From: Bacillus sp. BP-3
Lineage (GTDB): Bacteria; Bacillota; Bacilli; Bacillales; Bacillaceae_G
Assembly (NCBI RefSeq): GCF_028401955.1
Contig: NZ_JAQOTJ010000006.1
Span: 124,001 to 188,000, forward strand
Reading direction: 5' to 3'
DNA: 64,000 nucleotides
Each line of letters opens with the position of its first letter. Position 1 is the stretch's first letter. The notes beneath the pieces were generated by a model, which did not search any database, was not told where the DNA came from, and worked only from the letters and a program-made list of their open reading frames with translations. Of the stretch, positions 51,381 through 61,226 are shown one piece after another. The position numbers and the translations under genes were made by a program.

Positions 51381-51519
51381 AACATTTCAATTATATATTA
51401 GTATACTTTAATTGTATAGTAGTATATTTTAATGATAATGGCTCTTACTATACAGACATCCTTAGGAGAACAATAGAGAATAGGATTGTTAACTATTTCA
51501 CAATATTTCCAATAACTGT

Positions 51520-52410
51520 TTATGTATTTAATTGTTTCTCTCCAAATATTTTATTTTTAATGGAAATCCCTGTAGGCGTGGTCGCAATTCCGCCTAAACC
51601 TGTCTCTCTTAATTCGCGAGGCATCTGTCTTCCAACTCTATACATCGCTTCAATAACTTCGTCAGAATTGATGATATTGTTTACGCCAGCTAATGCGATG
51701 TCAGCTGCTGCTAAAGCATTTGCCATTCCAATAGCGTTTCTCTTTACACAAGGAATTTCTACCAAACCAGCGACCGGATCACAAACTAAACCGAGTAAAT
51801 TTTGTAATGCGGTTGAGAAGGCTTCAGAAGATTGCTGTGGTGTTCCTCCGCCAGCTTCTACCGCTGCAGCCGCCGCCATTGCTGAGGCACTGCCTACTTC
51901 AGCTTGACATCCTCCGTACGCTCCGGCAATACAAGCGTTATTTGCGACTATCGTTCCAAATAATGCTGAAGTGAATAGAAAATGGATCATATCTTCATGA
52001 CTTAACTGCAACGTATCTTTAATACTAAATAGGACTCCCGGGATCGTCCCACTCGCACCTGCTGTTGGAGTCGCACAAATAGCCCCTAATGAAGCATTTA
52101 CTTCATTAACACCGATAGCACTTTGAATCCCTAACACCATCAAATCTCCAGAAAGAGTTTTTCCTTTTTCTCGATATTTTTTTATTTTAACAGCATCGCC
52201 TCCGGTTAAACCGGTCGGAGAAAATACCCCGTCGCCCTCAATACTTTTATTTATGGAATTTTCCATAGTCGTTAAATTTTTTTCCATTTTGCTCCAAACT
52301 TCTTTATAAGACGTTTTAGTTTGGTCGATTTCCTGTTCGATTGCTAATTCATAAATTGGCTTTTTCCTTTTATTAGCTGCATCTACAATTTCTTTTATAG
52401 ACATATACAT
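51520..52410 (-). CDS. sdaAA: L-serine dehydratase, alpha subunit
   Basis: 296 residues. Iron-sulfur L-serine deaminase alpha chain: MSIKEIVDAANKRKKPIYEL, GAICATPTAGASGTIPGVL, NACIAGAYGGCQAEVGSASA, LVCDPVAGLVEIPCVKRNA with the cysteines that ligate the [4Fe-4S] cluster. It converts serine to pyruvate and ammonia together with the beta subunit located 23 bp upstream. Full length. Confidence 0.93.
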   Translation of the reverse strand: MYMSIKEIVDAANKRKKPIYELAIEQEIDQTKTSYKEVWSKMEKNLTTMENSINKSIEGDGVFSPTGLTGGDAVKIKKYREKGKTLSGDLMVLGIQSAIGVNEVNASLGAICATPTAGASGTIPGVLFSIKDTLQLSHEDMIHFLFTSALFGTIVANNACIAGAYGGCQAEVGSASAMAAAAAVEAGGGTPQQSSEAFSTALQNLLGLVCDPVAGLVEIPCVKRNAIGMANALAAADIALAGVNNIINSDEVIEAMYRVGRQMPRELRETGLGGIATTPTGISIKNKIFGEKQLNT

Positions 52411-52432
52411 ATTTTTTCACCCCCGAATGTAA

Positions 52433-53131
52433 CTAAAGAATAATGATATTAGCTATACTGCTTAAACTTCTAAGTTCCTTCTGAACATCACAAGGCAATA
52501 GCGAATCCAAAGCAAATGCATGTAAATATTTTCCGTTTTCTTCTAAACTATGAAAGTCGTTAATTTCCACATCATATTGTTTAAAGATCCTGCGTAAGAC
52601 AAATTCAAAGTCAGCTCTTTCGGAAATCGCAATAATAACTGGCAATGGCCCCTGCAGATCTAAGCTAAATCCGTCAATTTCAACATGTTTGACTTCAATT
52701 AATCCGCCGCCAACCGAAATACCTACCGTTCTAATACTTCGACTTTCATCCTCTAAATATACATCTGCCGTATTTGGATGACCGGCAGGACTATCACCTG
52801 CTTTTTCAATAAAGGTAATGTCAATTCCTTTAGATTCTGCTATTTTAATAGCATCTGGCACTTTGCTGTCATCGGTAGCAAATCCTAATATCCCAGCAAT
52901 AACTGCAAAATCAGTTCCGTGTCCTTTATGGGTTTCAGCAAATGATTCATAATACCTTACCACGACTTTTTTTGGAAGACCTTGAAATAATTTATTGGCA
53001 ACTGTTCCAATAGCTAAAGCCCCTGCAGTATGTGAACTTGAAGGACCTATCATTACCGGCCCAATCACATCAAAACAACTTTTGTATTTAACAACCTTTT
53101 TTTCTTTAATAGATGCTACATTCATGTTCAT
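52433..53131 (-). CDS. sdaAB: L-serine dehydratase, beta subunit
   Basis: 232 residues. SCFDVIGPVMIGPSSSHTAG is the family signature; HKGHGTDFAVIAGILGF and AGHPNTADVYL follow, then a C-terminal ACT-like region. First gene of the minus-strand sda unit; GGGGGTG precedes the ATG. A near-perfect cre lies upstream at 53212. Confidence 0.93.
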   Translation of the reverse strand: MNMNVASIKEKKVVKYKSCFDVIGPVMIGPSSSHTAGALAIGTVANKLFQGLPKKVVVRYYESFAETHKGHGTDFAVIAGILGFATDDSKVPDAIKIAESKGIDITFIEKAGDSPAGHPNTADVYLEDESRSIRTVGISVGGGLIEVKHVEIDGFSLDLQGPLPVIIAISERADFEFVLRRIFKQYDVEINDFHSLEENGKYLHAFALDSLLPCDVQKELRSLSSIANIIIL

Positions 53132-54058
53132 ATAAGCACCCCCATAATTTATTATTTTTAATTGCAGTTGAATCTAAGTTATTAGAATCACCAATTCAAA
53201 ATAAAATTTAAATGATAACGCTTCCATTTCCGTGTTGAATAAATTTCCCTTCTGATTACACACCTTTCTTAGAGTAATCGTATCAGTATGTCCAATTTTA
53301 GAAGATTACTTGCAAGGTCTTTAGAATTTTTGCACCAGATCCAGGTTTGCTATTTTTTCTGTAGGTAATAGATTATCTCTCGGCACCCTCATTATAACTA
53401 GTATATTTATGAGCTTAATATTTTTTTATTTTTAGAAAGATTGAATAAACAAAATCTTGAATAGGTAATGAATTCCACTTGGCGTGTAGCAATTGTGTCC
53501 ATTGTTTGAAGCTGTATTAGTTTAGTAGAGAAGCAAAAATAACACAGAGTTACTTTTATTAACACATTGATTATATTGAAAAAACGTTATAAAGATACTT
53601 ATAGTTTCCTTTTTTGAACATTTTATTTTAGACGTGAAAGCCATTGTAATAAATAATGAATGTAGATGGAAAGGAGTAAATTAAGGAAATATAAAATCCT
53701 CTTTGGGTATTTATTATTCGTATTGAATTTATATACATTTTTCAGAAAAAATGAACTTCTTTTTCGCAAATCCTGGACATACTGATATTATTCCTTTACA
53801 AAATGTGTGTGATTAGTATAGAAAAAGAACAGTTATTTAGCTTCTGGTGCAAAAAGGAGAATAAAATGCATATATCCCTAACAGAATCACACCTTTGCTA
53901 TAAGGCCCAGTACCAGCATTCTTGCAACCAGAGAAAAAGTAGCAATTAAGTGCAGAAAGTTAGTCTTATATAGTGACCCTAAAATAAGAAAATTGCCTCT
54001 TGTAAGAAAGGGACATTTTCGTTAAAATTAGACTGAACGGTCGGTTTAATGAGGTGTA
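53132..54058. other. Gap upstream of sdaAB with cre site and IS6 debris
   Basis: ATGATAACGCTTCCATT at 53212-53228 matches 16 of 17 positions of the CcpA cre. TTTTTGCACCAGATCC (about 53328-53343) and CTTCTGGTGCAAAAA (53841-53855) are lone IS6-type tips. 53765-53835 carries degraded IS6 5' sequence (GGACATACTGATATTATT, ATAGAAAAAGAACAG). No intact gene. Confidence 0.65.
54027..54051. promoter_or_regulatory. TetR operator, copy 1
   Basis: TTAGACTGAACGGTCGGTTT before the tetR gene, repeated exactly at 54671-54696 before the MFS gene; the core ACTGAACGGTCGGT is an imperfect dyad. Confidence 0.75.
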
Positions 54059-54646
54059 ATGATGAGAAAGAGCGCTGAAGAAATTAAAAGAGAAATTGCT
54101 TATAAAGCAGAAGAATTATTTTCAAAAACAGGGTATGCAGCAACATCTATGGAAGACATTTGTGAAGTTACTGAGCGGAGTAAGGGCAGTATTTACTATC
54201 ACTTTAAAAGTAAAGAAGAATTGTTTTTATTTGTAGTGAAGCAACATACGTACGATTGGTTGGAAAAGTGGGCCGAAAAAGAAAAACAGTATCGTACAAG
54301 TACGGAAAAGCTATATGGCCTTGCTGAATATTATGTGGAAGATGTCCAAAACCCAATTTCTAGTACAATTGAAGAATTTCTAACGAGTCAAGTTGTAAGG
54401 AAAGATATAATGGATGAAATGATAGCCTTAACTCGTGAAACGTATAGCATCTTCAAGAAGCTAGTCGAAGAAGGGATGGCATCAGGTGAATTTCGCCAAG
54501 ACGATGTAAATGATCTCATGTACGTTGTGAACGGTCTGTTAGCTGGGCTTGGACCATTATATTATGAGATGGATGCAGAAGAAATGAAACGGATTTATAA
54601 AAAGGCAATTGATGTTTTATTACAGGGAATGGCAGCTGGATTGTAA
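54059..54646 (+). CDS. TetR-family repressor
   Basis: 195 residues. N-terminal HTH: AEELFSKTGYAATSMEDICE, then VTERSKGSIYYHFKSKEELF. Two adjacent ATGs (54059, 54062); GAGGTG spacing favours the second. The operator sequence is duplicated before the following transporter gene, so it probably represses both itself and the exporter until a ligand binds. Confidence 0.9.
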   Translation: MMRKSAEEIKREIAYKAEELFSKTGYAATSMEDICEVTERSKGSIYYHFKSKEELFLFVVKQHTYDWLEKWAEKEKQYRTSTEKLYGLAEYYVEDVQNPISSTIEEFLTSQVVRKDIMDEMIALTRETYSIFKKLVEEGMASGEFRQDDVNDLMYVVNGLLAGLGPLYYEMDAEEMKRIYKKAIDVLLQGMAAGL

Positions 54647-54670
54647 TGTCAGCAGCTTTTCTTTTAAAAT

Positions 54671-54696
54671 AAATTAGACTGAACGGTCGGTTTAAT
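54671..54696. promoter_or_regulatory. TetR operator, copy 2
   Basis: Identical to copy 1 over AAATTAGACTGAACGGTCGG and beyond, 16 bp before the MFS ATG. Confidence 0.75.
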
Positions 54697-54711
54697 GAAG
54701 GGGAGATATTG

Positions 54712-55908
54712 ATGAGTGCTTTGCTAAAAAATCGAGTGTTTCTGCTTGTAATTGCTTCTGATATTTTACAACAATTTGCGATTTGGATCCGAAATATGGC
54801 GCTTTTGTTTTTTGTTATGGAACAGACAAATAATGATCCTATTGCTGTTTCTATATTGTCTGTCATGGAATATGCTCCTATATTTATCTTTTCATTTATT
54901 GGAGGTGCCTTGGCTGATCGGTGGAATCCAAAGCGAACAATGATTACAGGGGATATATTAAGTGCACTATCTATCGTTATGATTGTTTTATTGTTAAATA
55001 TTGGGTATTGGCAAGCGTTATTTGCTGCAACATTTGTGTCTGCGGTCGTCAGCCAATTTTCACAGCCAGCAACTTCACGAGTTTTTAAGCATCATGTTGA
55101 AGAGGTACATGTTAGTGCAGCCATTGCTATATCTCAAAGTTTACAAGCATTGTTCCTTATCTTTGGTCCAGTTGTAGGAACATTCGTATATACGCAGCTC
55201 GGTTTATTTGCATCACTCTACAGCTTAATCATTATTTTTGCGTTATCAGCTCTTTGTCTTTCATTTCTGCCAGGGTGGATGAAAGATAAAGAGGTGAGGA
55301 AATCTTCATTATGGAATGATATAAAAGAAGGTTGGTTGTATGTGTTACGTTCGAACCCTTTGCGAATGTTGACGGCTACTTTTTCGATCATTGGTTTGGC
55401 TGCAGGGCTAGTCCAACCGCTTGAAATCTTTCTCGTTGTGGAGCGATTAGGGATGGAGAAAGAGGCTGTACAATATTTAACTGCAGCTGATGGCATCGGG
55501 ATGTTAATTGGGGGCGGTTTGGCAGCTGGTGTTTCTAAAAAAGTAAAGCAGAAACATTTACTCGTTTTTGGAATGACTATTTTAGCTGTTTCATTTGTTG
55601 TAGAAGGATTTTCGACTTCGTTTTGGATTACAGTATGCATGCGGTTTATAACAGGAATTTGTTTAGCTTGTGTAAATATTGTAGTCGGAACGTTTATGAT
55701 CCACCTTGTAGATGGGAACATGATTGGCCGGGTAAACGGAACGGTATTACCACTATTCATGAGCGCGCTGTTAATCGGTGTTTCGCTAGGAGGAATATTG
55801 AAGGAGACAACTTCGCTCGTAATCGTATTTAGCATAGCGGCAGTATTAGGGTTAGCAGCTATTTTACCGGTACTTCGAATGAAAATGACACAAACACAAG
55901 AAGGGTAA
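54712..55908 (+). CDS. MFS transporter of the MFS_3 (enterobactin/macrolide exporter-like) type
   Basis: 398 residues, 12 membrane segments, with the loop GGALADRWNPKRTMITGDIL (motif A) near residue 65. Start 54712 behind AAGGGGAG. Controlled by the TetR protein encoded 65 bp upstream. Likely a drug or siderophore exporter; substrate unknown. A shared hairpin at 55918-55951 ends it and the convergent gene. Confidence 0.88.
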   Translation: MSALLKNRVFLLVIASDILQQFAIWIRNMALLFFVMEQTNNDPIAVSILSVMEYAPIFIFSFIGGALADRWNPKRTMITGDILSALSIVMIVLLLNIGYWQALFAATFVSAVVSQFSQPATSRVFKHHVEEVHVSAAIAISQSLQALFLIFGPVVGTFVYTQLGLFASLYSLIIIFALSALCLSFLPGWMKDKEVRKSSLWNDIKEGWLYVLRSNPLRMLTATFSIIGLAAGLVQPLEIFLVVERLGMEKEAVQYLTAADGIGMLIGGGLAAGVSKKVKQKHLLVFGMTILAVSFVVEGFSTSFWITVCMRFITGICLACVNIVVGTFMIHLVDGNMIGRVNGTVLPLFMSALLIGVSLGGILKETTSLVIVFSIAAVLGLAAILPVLRMKMTQTQEG

Positions 55909-55917
55909 AAGATAACA

Positions 55918-55951
55918 ACGCTCTCCCATAAAAGTTGGGAGAGCGTTTGAT
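55918..55951. terminator. Bidirectional terminator between two MFS genes
   Basis: AACGCTCTCCCA / TGGGAGAGCGTT with T-rich flanks, serving convergent genes. Confidence 0.85.
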
Positions 55952-57237
55952 TATAATGTTTCTGGTTTTTGAGAAGGTTCTGTTACAGAAGGCGAAGAAC
56001 TCTCTGGTACACGTGTTAACAGAAATCCTCCTATTATAAATAGTACGACAATACTTAAAACACCAGCGTTTGTTTTACCAGTTAACTGCGTTGTGACACC
56101 GACGAGAACCGGGCCCATAATGGCTGCGAATTTACCAAATATGTTATAAAACCCAAAGAATTCGTTTGCTGATTCTTTCGGAATGAGCTTTGCAAAATAG
56201 GAGCGGCTTAACGCTTGAATACCACCTTGTGAACTAGCAACGAGCATTGCCAAAATCCAGAAATCTAACGTTGTTTTTAGGAAGTAAGCGTACGTACAAA
56301 TAATAATATAAATAATAATACCAACATATAGCATTTTCTTTCCGGTAAATGTTTCAGATAACTTACCATATAATAGTGCAAATGGGCAGGCGACAATTTG
56401 CGTAACGAATAAAATAATTATTAAACTTGTTGCGCTAATGCCAAGGTCCGTTCCATATGCTGTTGACATAGTAATGATTGTGTCGACGCCATCAATATAG
56501 AAGAAATAGGCAAGGAGGAAGAAAAAAACTGTTCGATATTGACGGATATTTTTAAACGTATAAGCAAGGCGTTTAAAGCTTGTCGCAACAGGATTTGGAT
56601 CACGTTCGATATAATAATGTTGTTCAACATTTTTTAACATAGGGATTGTAAAGAGTCCCCACCAAAGCGCTGTAATTGCGAATGAAATTTGGCTTGCCAC
56701 GCCGACTGACAATGGGACGATACTTTTTTGTGAAAGAATAATAAGGGTCATACAGCCGATAAATGGAATCGTGCTTCCAATATAGCCAAGGGCAAAGCCG
56801 CGTGTTGAAATACGGTTCATTCGTTCCTCTGTCGTCACATCTATCAAAAACGCATCGTAAAAAATATTGGCTCCTGCAAATCCAATTAAAGCGAGCATAT
56901 AACAGCCGAGTAAAAGAATCCACTGTGAAGTTGGTACGACTGCCAACATACTTGTAAAAGTAATGCCTAATAGGAAAAAGAATGTGAAGAAACGTTTCTT
57001 AAAACCTTTATAATCAGCAATTGTACCAAGAATTGGAGCGAGTATAGACACCATAAGTGTCGCAAAGGAATTTGCATACCCCCAATATGCAGTTGATGTT
57101 GTACCTGCAAGTCCAGCTTCTTTAGCGGCTGCTTTAAAGTAGATTGGAAATATAGCAGTTGTAATAACGAGTGAATATACTGAGTTTGCCCAGTCATATA
57201 ATATCCAGCTTTTTTCTTGCCTGGACATTTTCTTCAT
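55951..57237 (-). CDS. UMF1/Atg22-like MFS transporter
   Basis: 428 residues, 12 membrane segments. EKSWILYDWANSVYSLVITT is the typical start of vacuole effluxer Atg22-like (UMF1) proteins, followed by LAPILGTIADYKGFKKRFF. LALIGFAGANIFYDAFL and SSQGGIQALSRSYFAKLIPK are also family-typical. AGAGGAGG precedes the ATG. Putative efflux of amino acids or small metabolites. Confidence 0.85.
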   Translation of the reverse strand: MKKMSRQEKSWILYDWANSVYSLVITTAIFPIYFKAAAKEAGLAGTTSTAYWGYANSFATLMVSILAPILGTIADYKGFKKRFFTFFFLLGITFTSMLAVVPTSQWILLLGCYMLALIGFAGANIFYDAFLIDVTTEERMNRISTRGFALGYIGSTIPFIGCMTLIILSQKSIVPLSVGVASQISFAITALWWGLFTIPMLKNVEQHYYIERDPNPVATSFKRLAYTFKNIRQYRTVFFFLLAYFFYIDGVDTIITMSTAYGTDLGISATSLIIILFVTQIVACPFALLYGKLSETFTGKKMLYVGIIIYIIICTYAYFLKTTLDFWILAMLVASSQGGIQALSRSYFAKLIPKESANEFFGFYNIFGKFAAIMGPVLVGVTTQLTGKTNAGVLSIVVLFIIGGFLLTRVPESSSPSVTEPSQKPETL

Positions 57238-57333
57238 ATATGTTCCTCCTCTAACTAATGTAATGTTATTGTACAGAAATACGTAAGTAAAAAAGAGAAA
57301 CTAACTGAATATTTACACAGTATTTACGAAACT

Positions 57334-58647
57334 TTACAATTCTAATAGATCCTCTATAACCTTTCCGTCTGTTTCGCCAAGATATAATCCAAGTAATCTT
57401 GCAATTGTAGGACCTTCATCAATCAGTCGCATGTGCGGAATAATGGTGCCTTGACGAATTCCTTTACCAGCTGCCATAAAAATCGTTTCGTAATTTGGCT
57501 TTGATGGAGAATAGCCGTGGGTACCAAACGTATATTTTTTATTAGAGGTCACATCTTTTCTTGTAATCTCTCTTATCAAGTCTCCAGTATGATTCTCTAA
57601 AAAGTAATATCCTTCTCGTGCTTCCAGCATAAAGAGGCAATTCCCGTCGGCACCTAAATCTTTTGCTTCCTCATCGGTTAATAGAAATTCTATACCGTTT
57701 TGTTTATCTTGTATGAGCTCTTGTAGTAAACGGTGTAAACTTCCAATGGTTTCTGTATCATTTTTGTCTTTTACGTATATATATGCTGAGCCGTCACAGC
57801 TTTGACAATAAGCTTTCCAATCTGTTACTTCCCCTTTTTGATTCACAGTAAGAAAGCCTTTTTCACGCAATAAGACATTTAATTGAATAGCCTTCTGCTC
57901 ATCTAATGCGCTATGATCTCCAAGCGCAATGAGCGTCGCCTTGTCATACATACCGCTTTCGCGGAGTGCATCAACAATTGCACCTAGACGCTTGTCATGG
58001 CGATGAATCGCTGCGACTGTTTCCTCAGAAGAAAATCCATGATAATGGCGCTGTGTGTCTAAATCAGTAAAATGAACAAACATAAGATTTGGCTTTTTCG
58101 TTTGAATTGTGTGTACCGCAGAAGCAAGTACAAAATCATCTAGCTCCGGTTGTGACAAACCATTCCGAATGTGACCAAAACGCTGATTTAACTCTAGTTG
58201 ATACAGTGGGTTCCCGCTGAATAAGGAGACGAGCACTTGATTTTGCCATGGACGATTTGGAAAAATTTCTGGCATGTTGTAGTCAATTTTTGCTCTTCCT
58301 GTTACAGGCCATAGAAGTGCAGCTGTTTTTAAGTTTGCTTTTCGCGCTTCATCATAGAGGGTTGTTCCTTGAATCGAGCGGCGGTACCAGTGCCAATCCG
58401 GTGATTCTTTCCCTGGTTGTAGCAGCGTATTGTTTACAACCCCATGTTTCGCAGGATAATTGCCTGTCACAATTGTTGTATGAGATGGATATGTAACAGA
58501 TGGATAAATACTTTCAACTTTTTCAGCGTATGCACCACGCTTTAGTAAAGAACGGAAGTGCGGAAGGTTTTGTAATATAGGAAAATCTAAAGCTGATAAA
58601 CAATCAAAAGATAAGATAATAACATGTTTTGCTGCAGGTCTGTTCAT
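57334..58647 (-). CDS. Alkaline-phosphatase-superfamily phosphodiesterase
   Basis: 437 residues. Metal ligands and nucleophile follow the nucleotide pyrophosphatase/phosphodiesterase plan: ILSFDCLSALDF (Asp), SVTYPSHTTIVTGNYPAKHG (Thr nucleophile and His), FVHFTDLDTQRHYHG (Asp, His), ALGDHSALD (Asp-His). No signal peptide, so cytosolic. TTTGGAGG precedes the ATG. Probably cleaves a nucleotide or phosphodiester; substrate unknown. Confidence 0.88.
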   Translation of the reverse strand: MNRPAAKHVIILSFDCLSALDFPILQNLPHFRSLLKRGAYAEKVESIYPSVTYPSHTTIVTGNYPAKHGVVNNTLLQPGKESPDWHWYRRSIQGTTLYDEARKANLKTAALLWPVTGRAKIDYNMPEIFPNRPWQNQVLVSLFSGNPLYQLELNQRFGHIRNGLSQPELDDFVLASAVHTIQTKKPNLMFVHFTDLDTQRHYHGFSSEETVAAIHRHDKRLGAIVDALRESGMYDKATLIALGDHSALDEQKAIQLNVLLREKGFLTVNQKGEVTDWKAYCQSCDGSAYIYVKDKNDTETIGSLHRLLQELIQDKQNGIEFLLTDEEAKDLGADGNCLFMLEAREGYYFLENHTGDLIREITRKDVTSNKKYTFGTHGYSPSKPNYETIFMAAGKGIRQGTIIPHMRLIDEGPTIARLLGLYLGETDGKVIEDLLEL

Positions 58648-58788
58648 AGAATAATACCTCCAAAAGTCCTATAACCTATTTTTATATATTACTATTAATA
58701 CTTGATAATAAAAACTACTACCAATAAGAGAGTTTTTTTAGAATTTTTAGACTTATAAACGTATAATATAATTAAAGGAGTGAAAAGA

Positions 58789-59064
58789 ATGGAATTTTTT
58801 CTAATGAGTAGCATAATCACAATGGTTCTTGTTTTTTTGATTTCCTTCACATTACGCAAAAGTTTCCCAAATCGTTCGCTTGATATTTCGTTTGGACTTA
58901 TTATGATTATCATTTGCTTGGTTGGTTTTTTATGTACGTTATTTTTCATTGGTGGATGGGAAGGTATGGGATATGGTTTCTTATGTCTTTTTATATCAAT
59001 TGGGACACTTATTGGGATGTTACTTCATCAAATCGTGAAATTTTTCCGGAATAAATATATGTAA
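58789..59064 (+). CDS. YesK-like small membrane protein
   Basis: 91 residues with three hydrophobic helices and a basic RKSFPNRSLDISFG loop, as in YesK-like proteins of bacilli. ATG at 58789, 8 bases behind AAAGGAG; a GTG at 58780 overlaps that site. Function unknown. Confidence 0.7.
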   Translation: MEFFLMSSIITMVLVFLISFTLRKSFPNRSLDISFGLIMIIICLVGFLCTLFFIGGWEGMGYGFLCLFISIGTLIGMLLHQIVKFFRNKYM

Positions 59065-59164
59065 TACGAGTATAAAACAAAATAAACTGAAAAGAATATA
59101 TAAAAATCAAAAAATTCCCTATTGCGTTATAATGTGGTGTGTATTATGATAATCAACAAATTTA

Positions 59165-59396
59165 TATTGTTATGACGATGAAAAAGGATTAGTACATATT
59201 CAATCTTTTCGCAGAGAGAGAATCCAGTGGCTGAGAGATTCTTAAAAGATAATATGGAACCTACCTTTGAGTTCTGCGTATGCAGCGGGATATTCCCGTT
59301 ATCGAACAAGAGAGCATATACATGTTGTATATGAATCAGGGTGGTAACGCCGGCAAAAAGCTCGGTCCCTATTTTAGGGATGCGGGCTTTTTTTAT
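59165..59396 (+). promoter_or_regulatory. T-box leader of proS
   Basis: Contains the AG-bulge segment CCAGTGGCTGAGAGA, a specifier GAA-CCT-ACC with CCT (proline codon) at 59260-59262, the T-box AGGGTGGTAACGCCGG at 59338-59353 and a terminator AAAAGCTCGGTCCCT / AGGGATGCGGGCTTTTTT. Uncharged tRNA-Pro should stabilise the antiterminator and raise proS expression. Confidence 0.92.
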
Positions 59397-59417
59397 TTTG
59401 TGAAGGAGGAAAAGAAA

Positions 59418-60848
59418 ATGAAAAAAGAACAAGTACAAGCCATTACAAAAATGGAAGAAGATTTCGCACAGTGGTATACGGATATCGTAAAAAAAGCTGA
59501 ACTTGTTGATTATTCAAGTGTAAAAGGATGTATGATTTTACGTCCGTATGGGTATGCACTTTGGGAAAACATTCAAAAAGTAATGGATGAAAAGTTAAAA
59601 GAAACAGGTCATGAAAATGTATATATGCCAATGTTTATTCCAGAAAGTTTACTTCAAAAAGAGAAAGATCATGTAGAAGGTTTTGCGCCAGAAGTAGCGT
59701 GGGTAACGCACGGCGGGGATGAGGAATTAGCTGAGCGTCTCTGCGTTCGTCCAACATCAGAAACGTTATTCTGTGAGCATTTTTCGAAAATTGTACAATC
59801 TTATAATGATTTACCAAAGCTATATAATCAGTGGTGCTCTGTTGTCCGCTGGGAAAAAACAACACGTCCATTTTTACGCACAACCGAATTTTTATGGCAA
59901 GAAGGTCATACAATTCATGAAACAGCAGAAGAGTCACAGCAAGAAACACTTAACATTTTAAATATATATGCATCGTTTTGTGAGGAGTATTTAGCGATTC
60001 CAGTTATAAAAGGGCAGAAGACGGAAAAAGAAAAATTTGCAGGGGCAAAAGCGACTTATACAATTGAAAGCTTAATGCATGATGGAAAAGCATTACAAAC
60101 GGGCACGTCGCATAATTTTGGCACGAACTTCACAGAAGCATTTGATATTAAGTTTCTCGATCGAAATGGAAAGTGGCAATATGCGCATCAAACATCTTGG
60201 GGTGTATCAACGAGAATGATTGGTGGTCTTATTATGGTGCATAGCGATGATAATGGACTTGTATTACCACCAAAGATTGCACCAACGCAAGTGATGATTG
60301 TACCAATTGCTCAGCATAAAGAAGGTGTATTAGAAAAAGCAGCTGAACTGCAAGCTCGTATTCAAAAAGTTGCGCGCGTAAAAATGGATGCAAGCAACAA
60401 AACACCAGGCTGGAAGTTTAATGAATATGAGATGAAAGGTATACCAGTTCGTTTAGAAGTAGGGCCAAAAGATATTGAAAAAAATCAAGTTGTCCTTGTA
60501 CGCCGTGATACGAAAGAAAAAGAATTTGTAGCTATAAATGAATTAGAAGAACGCATTACAAATTTAATTGAGGATATTCAGCAGTCTCTATTTGAAAAAG
60601 CAAAAGCTTTGCGTGAAGAAAAAACGTATATAGCCACTACTTTTGAAGAGATGAAGCAAGTAGCAGCAGAAAAGCAAGGCTTTATTAAAGCGATGTGGTG
60701 TGGAAGTCTTGATTGTGAAGAAAAGTTAAAAGAAGAAGCAGGCGTTACATCACGTTGTATGCCATTTGAACAAGAAGAATTAGCTAAGCATTGTGTGTGC
60801 TGTGAGAAAGAGGCAAAACATATGGTGTATTGGGGGAAGGCATATTAA
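59418..60848 (+). CDS. proS: Prolyl-tRNA synthetase, archaeal/eukaryal-type (ProS type 3)
   Basis: 476 residues, without the editing insertion domain of the bacterial type. Class II motifs: motif 2 in [35 protein letters not shown] and motif 3 [20 protein letters not shown]. The C-terminus has a Cys-rich zinc-like segment ([10 protein letters not shown] and [18 protein letters not shown]). ATG at 59418 follows AAGGAGGAAAAG right after the T-box terminator. Confidence 0.95.
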   Translation: MKKEQVQAITKMEEDFAQWYTDIVKKAELVDYSSVKGCMILRPYGYALWENIQKVMDEKLKETGHENVYMPMFIPESLLQKEKDHVEGFAPEVAWVTHGGDEELAERLCVRPTSETLFCEHFSKIVQSYNDLPKLYNQWCSVVRWEKTTRPFLRTTEFLWQEGHTIHETAEESQQETLNILNIYASFCEEYLAIPVIKGQKTEKEKFAGAKATYTIESLMHDGKALQTGTSHNFGTNFTEAFDIKFLDRNGKWQYAHQTSWGVSTRMIGGLIMVHSDDNGLVLPPKIAPTQVMIVPIAQHKEGVLEKAAELQARIQKVARVKMDASNKTPGWKFNEYEMKGIPVRLEVGPKDIEKNQVVLVRRDTKEKEFVAINELEERITNLIEDIQQSLFEKAKALREEKTYIATTFEEMKQVAAEKQGFIKAMWCGSLDCEEKLKEEAGVTSRCMPFEQEELAKHCVCCEKEAKHMVYWGKAY

Positions 60849-60855
60849 AGAATGA

Positions 60856-60896
60856 GAAGGAGCTGACTCGAAAAAGGACTAATGTCAGCTCCTTTT
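60856..60896 (+). terminator. Terminator after proS
   Basis: AAGGAGCTGAC / GTCAGCTCCTT with T5; loop of about 14 bases. Confidence 0.85.
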
Positions 60897-60944
60897 TGTG
60901 TATTTAGGATATTGAACATTATCAAATGGCCTTTATCCCGTTAT

Positions 60945-61065
60945 TTGTGGGCGGTAAAGGTTGGAGAAGAATGGGGAAGAAAACTGCCCGTAAAAACCCA
61001 ATTAGGCGGGCCTTCCATCAGTGAAAAAAGCATCACTGGTGGAAGTTTCACTTTATATCGTGTCG
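60945..61065 (-). repeat. Second dispersed repeat family, copy 2 (inverted)
   Basis: The complement reads TATAAAGTGAAACTTCCACC, a hairpin AGTGATG/CATCACT-like core, CCAATTGGGTTTTTACGG-type, GCAGTTTTC and ends CGGGATAAA, paralleling 49690-49850. No gene seen between proS and the glucosaminidase. Confidence 0.6.
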
Positions 61066-61179
61066 AATCGCTGATATATCAGTATTCTTATAAAAATATA
61101 TATAATTTTATAGATTTTAATAACTTTCAAACAGAAGGTGTGATGGTAACTATGCTATAATATGAGATAAGAAATAAGG

Positions 61180-61226
61180 AAAGGAAGTGACTTCAGAATA
61201 TAAATATCCTTATATTCTAATTAATC
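61180..61226 (+). promoter_or_regulatory. Distant Shine-Dalgarno and hairpin before the glucosaminidase
   Basis: AAAGGAAGTG at 61180-61189 is the only good ribosome site and lies 37 bp before the ATG at 61227. Between them GAATATAA (61196-61203) pairs with TTATATTC (61210-61217), which would shorten the effective distance. TATAAT at about 61156 is a likely -10. Confidence 0.45.

Noticed and set aside
60882-61160. 92-codon open frame after proS
   Set aside because: It starts in the proS terminator, overlaps a dispersed repeat on the other strand and shows no protein-like composition or ribosome site.
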